Counted from the stretch's first letter, positions 44,967 through 57,011 are shown. The stretch is 64,000 bases of DNA from Cinnamomum chago (GCA_038049695.1 CP142455.1:66226501-66290500); one strand, 5' to 3'. Notes: generated by a model not told the origin, from the letters alone. Numbers and translations are program-made.

Positions 44967-46365
44967 CTGTTGCAAATAAGCTAACTGTAGCAAAACCTTA
45001 ATGAAAAATATTAAAGAAATAAAAATACATGAAAATAAGCAATGTGTGCTCTCATGCAAACTGCACCCTGGAGTCGTAGATGAGGATCCCGAAGAAGAAA
45101 CGCCCTGTGATATTATCTTGCAAGCATAAATATTAAAATTTCCTATCACGACTGTCAATAGAAGGCATAGATATACAATGGAAGACAGAGACAAGACAAG
45201 ATAAGAACCTCAATCAATGAATATGCAATCATAGACAATTATGCAAATAGAAGACATAGACATACAACGGATATGCCAAGGAAACTGCATGTGAATGATA
45301 TGTGCAATTCTTTCTCTTTGAAGTTGAGAAACGGATGCAAAGAAACTAAATCTCTCTTCCCTTGATTCACGTCATGTATATGGACCCCACCTCCTTACTC
45401 TAAATCTAAGAGGTTTCATCTAAAAAACAAAACGATTATTATGAGTATCCCCTCCTCTCAACCACTACTACTCTTCATCGGTGAAACTCCCCATCCCATT
45501 AACTTTGTGTCTATGCATCTTTCTCTAAGTGTCTCCGACTCTCATAAAGTTGCCCCTAATTATGCTTTGTTTTATCTTCGCACCTCTCCATTTCTCTCAC
45601 ATAGCCCTGAAGAACAATCTTTTTTATATCAACACAAGGTCTGGTTTCTGAATCTAATTCTTACTCCTTAAATATCTCTAAACTCTGGCTCTCCCTTAAG
45701 CCACGTCATATCCTCTTGATATAGGTCATCTCCTTTCAATTCTTCTTTACACCTCTTTAGAAACGGCTTCAAGGCCTATGAGTTTGTTTTGAGTCACACT
45801 CTCTAATAAACATCTTTCTCACATAAGAATATTTGTTCATTCTCTCATGCACTTTCTCGTCTCCACCCCCATCTCCCTCTGGTCTCCTTTGCCCATCCAG
45901 GAGCGCCTCTTTCTCATACAGACTTCTTACTCGCTTCGCGCCAAGCTTCAAATTTTTGTTCGCTTCCTCATTAGGGTTCTTCCTTTTTTTTTCCCAATAT
46001 CTTATAATTTTATGTTTTTGGAAATAAGATGTAGAATCCAGATCCACCGCTCCTCTGTTTTATGCCACAGATATGCATAGTAACAATCAATGGACTGCAT
46101 TCAATGAAATGAGAGATTTTTTATGGCCGTATTTTATTTTTAATAAGGTTCTTCATAACAGAAAATCCTACTTTATACTAGGGTTACTGATATATGCATG
46201 TTCTTTTAACTTTTCATGATCATCAACATCGTCAGCATCTTTCTGTAGACTTATACTATCTACCTGAATGCAATGAGACTGTGATCAATAAAAACCCCAT
46301 TTGGCCTACTTCAAATACAGAGATTCAGGAATTTGGAATTTTGATGGATGTAAATTAGTTTTGAA
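44967..46365. other. Intergenic stretch, no gene recognised
   Basis: Small frames at 44778-45194 (minus), 45441-45671 (plus) and 45833-46080 (plus) show no domains. The first overlaps the transposase-like relic. The rest is AT-rich with pyrimidine-rich tracts at 45840-45990. Distant exons of the relic could lie here but are not recognisable. Confidence 0.5.
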
Positions 46366-46374
46366 GGTTGTATC

Positions 46375-47554
46375 CATGGTTTAAAATATCGGTCTCGGTC
46401 GCGGTATCAGCAGGGCCGAAAAAACGATATGATATCGGTATCGGTCGCGGATATCGGACTGTCTCAGTCATTGCGGTGTGAATTTTTTTTTCTAATCCAA
46501 AAAAAATCGAAAAAATATCCAAAAAAAATCCAGAATACTAGAAAATGCTGGAAAACAATATTTTTTCCATTAGTAACAACAATAAATCAAAATCTCGGTC
46601 ACCTTAAGTTATGAGTCTTGTCTGTGTCGCAGTTCGCTATCTTCTCTAGTATTTCATATAATGCAACCATTCCAATTTATTAGTGTAAAATATAATAAAA
46701 TAAAGATAACATATCAATAAGCCTTTGGTAGATCTAAATCATGTTTATGACTATGAGTAGATGTAGATTTATCATCTACACACTATTAATAAGCCTTTGG
46801 TATCACAAATATTCTAACAAGTAGCAACAATTATTTTTAGAGAAAATAAAGATTTAATAAAACTATTTTCAAAACTCTAAATATATAGATCTAGCATAAA
46901 AGTATGTAGATCAATCATTTACACACCATACAATGATCATGAATCATTAAAAGAACTTATTTATGATGAAATCCCCAAAAAAGGATATATTATAATTCAA
47001 ATATTAAAAAATCCGAAAATAAAAAAAATTTCAAAATCATGTGTATGAGTAGATCTAGCATGAAAGTATGGAGATCTAACTTCTAAATGAAAAACACAAC
47101 ACAAGTGACAAACCCAATGATTTCTACGCTTTATCTAAAAATAAAAAATAAAAAATAAAAAACGCATAATAAAATGCTTTAAGTTGATTTTCTCTTACCT
47201 TAAATAATATTTTCTTCAAGAAATAGATGTGGCATTTGAAAATATGCAAAAGGGATGTGTGATGGAGTATGGCTGCTGCTATGGGTAGTAAGGAGATGAG
47301 AAGAGAGGGTAAGGAGATGAGAAGAGAGGAGAAGAAGATGATGGGAAAAAAAATAGAAAAATTAGGGTCTTATCACCTTTTATGAGATCTTCAAAATATC
47401 GGCCGAAAAACCGAGATGAACTTCATCTCGGCCGATATGGGCAGATATTTTGGCGATATATGGCCCCGAGATACCAATATCGATATCTCGGGGCCATATC
47501 GGATCGGTATCGGCCGATACTGGTTCATATCGGCCGGCCGATTTTTAAAACCAT
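46375..47554. mobile_element. Non-autonomous Mutator-like element, 9-bp target duplication
   Basis: The 1180-bp element starts CATGGTTTAAAATATCGG and ends CCGATTTTTAAAACCAT, inverted relative to each other. It is flanked by a perfect 9-bp direct repeat GGTTGTATC (46366-46374 and 47555-47563). A 9-bp duplication is characteristic of Mutator-like elements. Subterminal sequence is rich in ATATCGG/CCGATAT words and contains a strong palindrome at 47466-47503 (GGCCCCGAGAT...ATCTCGGGGCC). The interior is AT-rich and codes for nothing recognisable. Confidence 0.9.
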
Positions 47555-47563
47555 GGTTGTATC

Positions 47564-47826
47564 TTCACCATCTCATGATCATTTTAATCAAATAACAACC
47601 CTCTCAATCTTTACAGGTGAATCCCTCTGTACGGCAATTTTTCAACTTATTTATTGTTCCATGGGTTGAGACAAACATAAGGTAGAGGGATACACAAATG
47701 TATTGTTCTTTTTCTAGCATTTGTTTATCTAGCAAAATATTCTCATGCAACTTTTGATAAATGAATGGAACAATGTCTTTTTCGTTCTGATGCAGTTAAA
47801 GTTGAGTAAAAGAAAACAAGGAGAAA
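47564..47826. other. Spacer between the Mutator-like element and a copia LTR
   Basis: No gene or element was recognised in these 263 bp. Confidence 0.4.
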
Positions 47827-49369
47827 TGTTGGAAGTAGGTGGGCCTTCCAGACAGGATTTCAAAAACTTTGATCCGCTTAACACAGGAATTAGACACCCA
47901 AAAAGCCGTAGAACCCATCCCAAGATCTCAAACCCTAATCTTAATATATTAAGATCCCAGATCTAACAAAAGAAAAGACAAATGTAAACAAGCATGAACT
48001 AGATCTACAAATAACAACTCGATGCAAATCTATACCTGAGGAGCTCTTGATCTTTGATTCCGCAAAACCCTTTTGCAAACGCCATCTCCTAAACCTCACA
48101 GTCTTCCATGTTATGCCCAATCGAAGAGATCTTCTCAAAGAGAATGGTGGGACCTCAATTGAGAAGAAATCCCTCAACGCACTCAAACTAGAGAAGCCAG
48201 AGGAGAAAAGAGAGAAGAGGAGAAGACCACGAAACTCGTCTAATAGAGGTACTAGACGTCCAACCCTAGATGGCTATTTTTGTTTTTTGAGACTTCCTCT
48301 CTAAGTTTCTTATGAGTCCTACTCCTCTTTCTCGTGTGTCCTACTCATCCGTCTCTTATGTGTCTTACTCCTCTTTCTCTTATGAGTCATGTTTGATTAT
48401 AACTCCCTTTCTCAAGGCTAGCATGGGGACCACTAGGAATTTCCTCGATCGGGCTCCAACTAAAGCATCTGGACCCCACATCTCATGCAAGTTCCTGACC
48501 CACAGTTTATTGCAAATTACTCCACTATATAAATGCAATTGCACTCTAGTCCTAGGAATTTTACAAGAAGACCCTAAACTTTCCAATTACTGTAATCAGG
48601 TCCCTCTATAAAATATATCCATGAATCTAATGGAAATAAATTGTCTAACCAATGTGGATCTACCTCTTATTATCCTTGCGACCCAATTAATCACATTGAT
48701 AATCGATACCATCTTATTAACTCTTAATTAGAACGGATGCGCACTTACCGATGATAAATTCCATCCACCTTGAGAATATATATTCCCCTAGTCTCACCAC
48801 CATCTACCCAAGATACCGAGGTGTTGACCTACAGTTGGCCTCGCTCATTGGTAAATTAAAGCAAATGCATAGCAGAAATTTGAGTCCATTACTCCCTCAA
48901 GATTGAGAGCCTATTTCTTGAAAATTATGAGCGCGTCCCTTAATTAAAGACGGTATTTTGTATAAGGTGCTACTCATGGTCGTTTAATACATCCAATGCA
49001 CCAACACAACCTCCTAGAGTCTTCCACTCTAATGGCCGAGACAAACCACACTACCTCATAGTAATTGCAATGCTACAATCTTTTCAGATGAGATGCTCAG
49101 TCTCATCACTGATTGTGAAGCCTTTTAAATATAAGAATTGTGACCTATGTCTCTTGCATGTGAATATCATCCACACACATGGATCACATTTAATATACTT
49201 AAGGGCTTTTGTTCTTCTCATGAACAACCATGTCACTTTGTATCAAATATATGCAACCATTAATAAACTCACATTCATTTCATTTATAAAGAATGAAATT
49301 ATATATCAATTAAGATAAGAAATGAAATTATTTACATCATCCACCGGATTGAGAACATAAACTCTAACA
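47827..49369 (-). repeat. Probable 3' LTR of copia element V
   Basis: The right boundary is well supported: on the minus strand TGTTAGAGTTTATG starts directly after a polypurine tract (GTGGGAGAT, 49370-49378). The left end is proposed at 47827, where CTTCCAACA forms a TG...CA terminus, giving about 1.5 kb. Without a second LTR this end is tentative. Frames at 47941-48304 lie inside and are not genes. Confidence 0.5.
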
Positions 49370-50540
49370 ATCTCCCACGTGGACTCAATTCCAGTCGGGA
49401 TTACATCTCACACCCATCCCTTCCACATGCCACTCAAAGAGTTTGGCAGTCAATTGCTTAGTAAAGGGATTAGCAAGATTATCTGCAGATGCAATCTTGG
49501 TGACAGCAATGTCACCCCTCTGCACAATCTTTCTTACTAGATGATACTTCCTCTTTACGTGTTTTTGGCTTTTATGGCTTCATGGTTCCTTCGATAGAGC
49601 AACTGCTCCGCTGCGGTCACAGAAGACTATAAGCAATTGTTGCGCTAATGGTATCACTCCAAGTTTCAAAAAAAACCTCTAGAGCCATACCGCTTCCTTG
49701 GCTGCTTCACAAGCCACTACATACTCAGCTTCCGAGGTGGAATCAGCAATACAGTCCTGTTTGACACTCCTCCAGCTAATGGCTCCTCCGCCAAGCATAA
49801 ACACGTACCAAGAGATAGACTTCCTCGAATCCTTATCTGACATGAAGTCAGAATCTGTGTATCAGATTGAAATCAACTCATCGTTGTCGTAAATTAACAT
49901 GTAGTCTCTAGTCCTTCTCAAGTAGTTGAGAATACATTTTACAACAGTCCAATGATTAGGACATGGGTTTGATTGATATTTGTTGACTCGGCCCACTACA
50001 TAACAGATATCCGATCAAGTACAAAGCATAGCATACATGAGGCTACCAACAATCGAAGCATACGGTACTGCCTTTATATACTCCGTTTCCTCAAGTGTCT
50101 TAGGACACTGATCCCTGGAAAAGTGAACTCCATGCCTGAAAGGTGTAATACCCTTCTTGGAGTTATTCATAGCAAACCGTACCAGCGCCTTTTCCATATA
50201 AGCAGCTTAAGATAAGCCTAACATCCTATTTTTCCAGTCTCGAACAAGCTTGATCCCTAGGATTGAATTGGCTTCTCCCAAATCCTTCAAATCAAACGTC
50301 TAAGCCAACCAAACATTAACCGTTGACAACATCCCTATATTAGTCCCAATGAGAAGGATGTCGTTGACATATAAAAAAAAAAAAAAAAAAAAAACTACCC
50401 AGCATCCTTTGCCCTTCATGTACACACGACTCATCCGGATTTTGACTAGATAAATTTTGAACGATGGGGCAGTCCACCTAAAATGAAATAATTGAAAAAA
50501 AGGCCCTTTGTGAATAATTATCTGCCATTGCACTTATCCC
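49370..50540 (-). pseudogene. 5'-truncated Ty1/copia element V (RT and RNase H)
   Basis: From 50540 downward: the RT palm as LYVNDILLIGTNIGMLSTV (the catalytic YVDD has become YVND), KALVRFAMNNSKKGITP, PYASIVGSLMYAMLCTRPDI, then RNase H with YTDSDF, GGGAISWRSVKQDC and ADSTSEAEYVVACEAAKEA. NLANPFTKQL is near the end, followed by the polypurine tract. A run of about 20 A (50375-50396) has expanded inside RT. The N-terminal half of pol and all of gag are missing. Confidence 0.85.
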
Positions 50541-53013
50541 TAAGGAGCTCATGTGATATCTGGGAGCCATTGTGTTCTTAAAACTTCGTTGCAAAACAGA
50601 ATTGCAACACAGAATCATGGCATTTCAAAACCGATCCTTTAAAGTAGGATCCTTTTGCCTTGTCCATGGCACACCTCCAACATTCATTGCAAACACTGTC
50701 TACAAAGGAAAAATATTAGTAACATTGCCCTGTCTATACCACTAAGTAGAAACCAAGTGAAGAAAATTGAAGCACTGCATTTTTATAAATCAACCGTAAA
50801 TCTTTGAACTGCAGTCTAACAGTTTATTATGTCAACTAAGCATGGTACATATAGCCAGCATTCAGCCCTAAGAGTTTAAAGAGTGGCACATTCAATAGCC
50901 AACAAACATAACACAAGATTTTGTGGAAAACTGGATGCTGAATGGTCGATCCTTCCTTTTATAATCACTAGTTGCCTTTATCAAGGCTTAATCATGCTAA
51001 TTACAATTATGTACAGCTATGGTAATCTAACATGAAAGGAAAGAAAAAATATTTAATATATTTACAATTCATCCTATTGACTAAGTCCCCTCACGTGGGT
51101 TCTCATGGTATGTTGGGTCAAGGCCCATTTTAAGGTAGGGCCTAATATATGTGGGCTAATGTTAACAAAGAGAGACTATTATCCTTCCGTGAGAAGTTTC
51201 TTCTCTAACATATGACCACAGATGAACCTAGATCCAAAGATCACGTAGCTTACTCAATTAATGAACCATTTATAACTATTTCAAAGGCCAAGAACCTTGA
51301 AGGTCACGAATATTTAGTGCCCATGGCCTCTTGGTCCAGTGCTGAGTTAACAATGGTGGTGTAGCATTTGCAGCTAGCAATGAACAACTGACCATAAGGA
51401 AACTGTATTTTGAATACCATTCTAAACACCATCATCTCAGACCCTGTTGGCTGATCTGGTTTCATTTCAAGCAACATTGATTTTGATAATACAAATTAAT
51501 GTGCTTCATTATCCTCGCTGTCTGTACCTTATGTTACACTACACTTAACTTACATCGTCATTATCAATCCTTGCTTTTCAACTGGTCAATTCTGCAACAG
51601 TGTCATAATTAACACACTTACAGTTTATAGCCAAACAAATAAAAGGGAATGAAAATCAACAAGAAGATTTGGACCTTTTCTACCATGACCTCCCTCGATC
51701 AACCACAATGTTGTCTCAAGTGTTGCATGATTCACATATAAGTGTATTAATGGATTGAACAAGGTTACACAAATCCTACTATTAGCACTCATTATAAACA
51801 TCATTATCTAAAACTCATTCCATCAATCTGGATTCATTTTTAAACTTGTTCTAGATGTAAATAAAATAAAAAATAGCATATAAAATGGCGGTAGGAATAG
51901 AGTTCATTTTAGGTTATAGTCTAAAAATTTAAAGAATATCAATATGGATAATGGCCAAAAGTTGTAGTACTTGATCGATACAAAAATTGTGAGCTCGTTA
52001 ATACTAAGATAAGAACAACGTAGAATGGCCTCCATGTGTGAAACATTGAGATGTATTAATGCTAAAACATTGAATATCCAAATCCAAGCATGGACAACAT
52101 GAATTACCAGATGGACAAAATTTGATAGGAAAAGGCAGACCTTGTTGTATATTTTATTAATGTTATTTGGGGGATTTCAGGCAGAAATTCACCTGCAAGA
52201 AAAGTTCAATTAGTACATCCACCTAGAGCGAATCATTATAATTTGAAGAGAAAAATCAGAATCAATTCCCTTCTAAGAACTAAAATCAAATGAAGCCCCA
52301 AACCATTATGAATTCAGAAAAATCTAAAAGTACCTTCCAAACATATGAAAATACACAAAATGAATACCCATTTCACCGTATCCAAAACCCATCAGACCAT
52401 CACTAGTACACCCACTCTGCACCATCACACCCATCAACCAAAATCACCTTCAAAACACATGAAAATACACAAAATGAATACCCATTTCATCATATCTGAA
52501 ATCCATCAGACCATCACAAAATCCAAAAATTAATAAAAAAGAAAAAAAGAAAAAAAAAAAAGATCCTTTGATAGAACATCTTTGCTTAAGAATCCTATGA
52601 ATTCAATACTAATTGAATAACTGCACCCAATAGTAGCTTCAATAGAAGCAAAAATCAATTAATGTCATTAAAATGATATGGGTACATACACCATTTGTAA
52701 GAAGTTGTTTATGCAATCAAGCTCCCCACCACAATTCGTAACTATCTTCTTTGTCCTCTAAAGGGAATCACAAAAGATCCCACATAGTAAGCAAAAGATA
52801 TTGAGAATTTCAGCAACCTACATGATTATAAGGCAAATAATCTATCTGTAGATATTTGGACACAAACACTTAAAATCAAAGGTATAATTTAACTTCCCTT
52901 TGCCACACAAAAGCTCTCAAATCTAGTTTCTTGCACTCTCAGTTCTTCAGGGCTATGAGGGGTACAGATTGCTGGAACAAGCAGATAACTTTTTAAGGCA
53001 TTGATCGACTTAC
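50541..53013. other. AT-rich intergenic sequence
   Basis: No protein domain was recognised on either strand over 2.5 kb. A 115-bp tandem duplication lies at 52338-52525. The stretch could include introns or 3' sequence of the decayed J-domain gene on its right, but no further exon was identified. Confidence 0.5.
52338..52525. repeat. Tandem duplication, 115-bp period
   Basis: ATGAAAATACACAAAATGAA starts at 52344 and again at 52459, and both copies run on into CCCATTTCA and CATCAGACCATCAC. The second copy is shorter and ends near 52525. The repeated frame it creates is a side effect. Confidence 0.85.
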
Positions 53014-53275
53014 ATTTTCGTCATCATCACTGTTGTAGGTCTCTACATCATACAGAAATCTTTTATTTGCGTCTGAAAGGACTGTAAAAGGGCAGAACAG
53101 AACTCTCATCATCTTCATTAAAACAACAAAAAGAAAAGGCCCATAAATTTCTGAGTTGTGTTGGACAGCAGAGAGGAGAGACTTGAATGAAAATTACCGG
53201 AGTAAGCTTCTCCGGCCAGAAATTTCTTTTCTATTTTGAATTCCCGGAGGCAAGGCAACAATCTGGGTGCCGTCT
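53014..53275 (-). pseudogene. J-domain (DnaJ-type) gene relic, two exons
   Basis: Exon A (53275-53198), after acceptor CACTCACAG, reads RRHPDCCLASGNSK then a stop. The HPD tripeptide is the hallmark of J-domains, and plant members have RWHPDRC at this point. In another frame the end of the exon reads KFLAGEAYS. Exon B (53081-53014), between acceptor TTTTACAG and donor GTAAGT, joins with a split codon to give EAYSVLSDANKRFLYDVETYNSDDDEN, the conserved helix IV and acidic segment of plant DnaJ proteins (quoted in two parts here: EAYSVLSDANKRFLYDV and ETYNSDDDEN). The in-frame stop, an internal deletion and the absence of the first exon mark it as dead. Confidence 0.7.
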
Positions 53276-53622
53276 CTGTGAGTGAAACAAAAACAGGAAA
53301 GACAGAAATCATAGAAAACACGCACTTATGCCACCTCCTTTTCAACCTTTTTTACAAATTTAAGTCTCTCTATGCGACAAATAAAATGACGCACAAACCC
53401 CATTGAGTGTGTGTCAAAAGTTAATCTAGAATTTTGAAATAACCACAAACCCACTCTCCCCAAGATCACAGAAGTAAGAAAACAGGGGAAAAAAGAAAAA
53501 AGAAAGTCACTTGTGACTATTTCTCAAATCCAAAATCTTGCCTAACCCTAGAATCAGTTTCATACTCACCTGCATTTCCCATTGACCTTCCACGGTCAAA
53601 TCAAGAAAGATGACCTTACCGT
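53276..53622. other. No feature recognised
   Basis: AT-rich sequence between the J-domain relic and an LTR. The missing first J-domain exon is not visible here. Confidence 0.4.
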
Positions 53623-54026
53623 TGATATGTGATTTTCTGTGACCTCAAGCTATGGTGCTCAGGTGCCTAAAAGCACTACTCACAAAGGTAAGAAGAAAGA
53701 AAGTAGATGATCTCACAAGGGAGATCACACCTAATAAACTAAGAGTTTTGTGTTGAAATTCAGATAATGCTTTTATTGAGAGTTAATCCACCTAAATACA
53801 GAAAACTCCAGCACATACCCACTTCCCTAAGAATCTACTCTACAAGACTCGTACAGTTTCAACCAACTCCCTGCATGGGAAGTTTTTTACTAATACAAAC
53901 TAACAAAAGAAATAAAAATTGAAAGCAACAAGAGAATTAACAACACCCAGGTGAGGACCCACTAGACCCCTAATCATGCAAAAGCGCCCCACTGCATGTG
54001 ATGAGATTAGATAATGTCACATATCA
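53623..54026 (-). repeat. Gypsy-type LTR with 10-bp perfect terminal inverted repeat
   Basis: The block begins TGATATGTGA and ends TCACATATCA, a perfect inverted pair with TG...CA ends. Outside its right end on the minus strand is GTCAAAGGGGGCTGG, a polypurine tract, preceded by GGGCAAGGTTCG, which resembles the G-rich 3' end of many gypsy pol genes. It is therefore the 3' LTR of a minus-strand element of which only about 50 bp of internal sequence (54027-54078) remain. Its length is 404 bp. Confidence 0.7.
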
Positions 54027-54078
54027 TTCCAGCCCCCTTTGACGAACCTTGCCCACAAGGTTAGCATAAGGATATTTT

Positions 54079-54916
54079 TCAGAGATTCCATTGTGATGCC
54101 CTCATGCACAAGAAGATGTGATATTGCACTATATATTTGACCATTTGTCCAAAAGCAACAAAAAAGAGTTCGCTCAGCAGCTTAATCAAGATCCACATAC
54201 TCAAATACAATATTTTCTCCACCAAGTTCCAAAGAACCTGGCATGACCGATTATTTGCTGCCGCAATCATGACTGCACTGCCAGTCGTAACCCTTCCAGT
54301 AGATACAATGCTTCCAACATTAGGATGACCCAAGTTCGCACAAGTACTGAGAAGGCTAGTGATTGTAGATGGATTTGGTTTGGTTCCACTTTCCAACATT
54401 CCAAGAAACGGTTCCAAGGCCTCAATATCAAGGCCAGCTTGCACATATGCACATATCATTGCAGTCCATGACACAACATCGTGTTTTGGGCATCTTCTCA
54501 AAAGTAACATGGGCATCCTCCAACATGCAACCCTGAGATAGGCCAGCTATCAGAGAGTTCCACGATACAATGTTTTTTACAGGCCTAATACTATAAACCT
54601 AAGTAACATCTTCCATATTTTTGCACTTTGCATAAATTGAAATCAGACCGTTTCCAACATAACATAAGAATTGAATTGAGACCTTGTTGTTATGGTGAGA
54701 CCATAAATCTGTATACCCATTTCTAGAGCTCCAATATTAGCGCAGGCAAACAAACCACTGGTGACACTCAAATGGCTTGGCATATTTCCAAGTCTATGAA
54801 GCATGGATAAGAGCTCCAAAGCCTCTTCACTCCTTCCATTCTGTGTGCACCCCGAAATTATTGCAGCCCATGAAATGACATTTCGCATGTGCATCCTCCG
54901 GAGTATCTCACATGCT
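54079..54916 (-). pseudogene. PPR protein gene relic (PLS type)
   Basis: Translated across frames from 54916 downward: ACEILRRMHMRNVISWAAII and SGCTQNGRSEEALELLSML, LFACANIGALEMGIQIYGL, NGLISIYAKCKNMEDV, NIVSWNSLIAGLSQG, MPKHDVVSWTAMICAYVQAG and STITSLLSTCANLGHPNVG. These are alternating P, L and S type pentatricopeptide repeats; such proteins bind organellar RNA. At least two frameshifts and one in-frame stop near 54590 break it. The 5' side is cut at 54917 by the LINE, and no E or DYW end is seen. Confidence 0.85.
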
Positions 54917-55282
54917 TCATTTTTTATTTTTTTTGAATGGTTACTTTCATTGAAAAAAAGGCAAACAGTACAAGAGAAAAGTACTAAAAGCAAAAGACAA
55001 CAAAATCAGAAAAAACAGAAAGAGTCCTAAGAAAAGGCCAGCTCTTTCCATTGATACACAATTTGATCTAAAGAGTATCCTCTAAAGGGAGAATAGAAAC
55101 CCAAAGAGCTACAAGAAATTTTGTTTTCTCCACCAGCCTGCTATCATTCGATGTAAATTCTTCAAAACATCTTGAGTTTCTTTCCTTCCAAATTGTCCAA
55201 ATCACCGCCAAAAAAGACAGCCGCCACATCATTTTGCCTCTGGGTTCCCAATTGGGGCCTTCCAGGCTTGGAAGAGCTCGGT

Positions 55283-55308
55283 GGGAGAGAGAGAGAGAGA
55301 GAGAGAGA
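55283..55308. repeat. (GA)n microsatellite within LINE
   Basis: About thirteen GA units lie inside the ORF2 C-terminal region and encode Leu-Ser repeats on the minus strand. Confidence 0.9.
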
Positions 55309-55454
55309 AGGACCCAGCTGAAGCCAAACTCGCAAATTATAGACATCCAAATTGCATGAGCAGATTTACAAAATAGCAAGAGATGGCCCACAGATTCTTC
55401 GTCCCTCAAGCACATAGGGCAGCCATTCAGAATCGTCATCCCTCTCCTTCTTAA

Positions 55455-55987
55455 GGGCACGTTTGTGTACACACCCTTTCCGCGGAAAGAGGAAATTGCC
55501 ACGTCAGCAAATTCCATAGAAATGAAAACCTCGGAAAAGGATTTCCGTAGAATTTAGAAATTCATGTTTGGTGCAAAAAGAGTTTCCTCATTGAATTGGT
55601 GCAGATGTTGTTTGGTGCGGCTGTGGATTCCTTATAGAAAATCAAAATTTCTTATTTGGTGATATAATTTTTTGAAGAAAATAACATAACATGTATATTA
55701 TTTATTTAACATTAAATAATAATTTATATAAAGAAATAAAAAAATGAAAGAGTTATAGGGTTTTTGGGTTGAAATGGACAAGAGTGAGGAAAAGAGGGAG
55801 AAGTTTTCCGAGGAAAACCATTTCCCATACCCCTCCATGGGAAACCCATTTCCATAATTATCAAGGAAAATGCTGACGAGGTAGGAAAACATTTCCGCGG
55901 AATTGTTTCGCACCAAACGCCGGAAAAATGGGTATTCCGCGGAAAACCGTAAACTTTTCCGCGGAAAAGTGTTACACAAACATGCCC
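55455..55987. mobile_element. PIF/Harbinger (Tourist-like) MITE with TAA duplication
   Basis: The ends GGGCACGTTTGTGTA and TACACAAACATGCCC are inverted repeats, and TAA flanks both sides (55452-55454 and 55988-55990). A GGGC tip with a TAA/TTA duplication is the PIF/Harbinger signature. Subterminal TTTCCGCGGAAA palindromes recur at 55471, 55892, 55937 and 55957. It is 533 bp with no transposase. Taking it out with one TAA restores the LINE frame (IDLLRRRGM). Confidence 0.9.
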
Positions 55988-56697
55988 TAAAAGATCTATG
56001 GTAGGAATCCTCTTTCTTAGAGCCAGCACCCTTGGAGGAGCTTTCAACTTCCAAATTCCATACAGCCCACTCTTCTCCCTGGGATTGCTTAGGATAGCCT
56101 TGAAGAAAGAGGAGACAGAAAAGGGTCCATTCTTAGAGGCTATCCACACCCTAGCATCTGTTCTATTGATATGAATGAGTATTCAATTTAGGGAGTTAAG
56201 GAGGGTCTTCATGATCCTTCAGGTTCCTCCTAAAAGTGGGAGCCCAAACCACCTACCCTCCAATTGTGCTCATATAAGAACTGACTGTGGCATCCTTGGC
56301 GTGAGCACACTTAAAAGAGTCAGGGAATTGATCACACAACACCCTTTCACCAGCCCACCTATCTGTCCAAAAAAGGGTTTTCTCCCCAGAACCAATTTGG
56401 TACTTAATGTTCTCCATGAAGAGTTTCTTTACTGAGATGATTCCTTTCTAAATAGGAGAGGAGTTCGAAGGGGGATCTTTGACATCCTATCCATGCCTTG
56501 GAAGATTGTATTTCCTTTCCAGCACCTATCTCCAAAGGCCTCGAGAACCATCTCCGATCCTCCACAACCATTTACCCAGAAGGGTTTGGTTCATCTTCTT
56601 CAGGGGTCTAATTCCTAGCCCTCCTTCTTCCTTCAGCTTGAAAATGGATTCCCAATCTACCAAGTGAAGCTTCTTTAAGCTTGTGCCATGCCAAAAG

Positions 56698-56998
56698 TGT
56701 AGAAGATAACAGGCCCAGCAGGCCCAACCCATGTGCCAAGCCCATTCATGGGATATACACAAATCTGTACATGATTAGATTTAGTCCCTAATTTCTCTCC
56801 TTCTATGTATAGGATATAATTGATTCTTTCCATTCTTTTGTTATTCTGATTTGTATCTAATTTGTAATCTTTACTTAATTAGAGCCTTGATTAAGGCATC
56901 ATATCAATATAAATATGATAGTCGATGCTCTGTGTTGGCACGACCTTCTCTCCACTCTTCTTCTTCTCATTCTTCTTCCTCCTTCATATCTTCTAACA
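56698..56998 (+). repeat. 5' LTR of element VI
   Basis: It begins TGTAGAAGATAACAGG and ends CATATCTTCTAACA. A TATA-like ATATAAATATGAT at about 56909 could be the promoter, with CTCTGTGTTGG downstream. Confidence 0.93.
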
Positions 56999-57011
56999 TG
57001 GTATCAGAGCC
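56999..57011 (+). promoter_or_regulatory. Primer-binding site of element VI (tRNA-iMet)
   Basis: TGGTATCAGAGCC follows the 5' LTR with no gap and is complementary to the 3' end of initiator tRNA-Met. Confidence 0.95.

Larger units (their letters stand above)
54935..56697 (-). pseudogene. LINE ORF2, C-terminal part
   Basis: From 56697 downward: FWHGTSLKKLHLVDWESIF, KLKEEGGLGIRPLKKMN and LLGKWLWRIGDGSRG. The segment then breaks near 56500, and KAPPRVLALRKRIPTIDLL follows. After the MITE it resumes with RRRGMTILNGCPMC and the HLLLFC zinc-binding motif, ending in WERN-type KERNSRCFEEF. A (GA)n run at 55283-55308 encodes an LS repeat inside it. Confidence 0.85.

Noticed and set aside
45441-46080. 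Small plus-strand frames of 64-77 codons
   Set aside because: Pyrimidine-rich sequence with biased composition; no homologous motif or gene context.
47941-48304. Overlapping frames on both strands that look like short genes
   Set aside because: They fall inside the probable copia V LTR and lack domains.
56909-56945. A possible tRNA-like or promoter feature in the copia VI LTR
   Set aside because: Only a TATA-like word is visible; no cloverleaf or paired RNA structure could be drawn.
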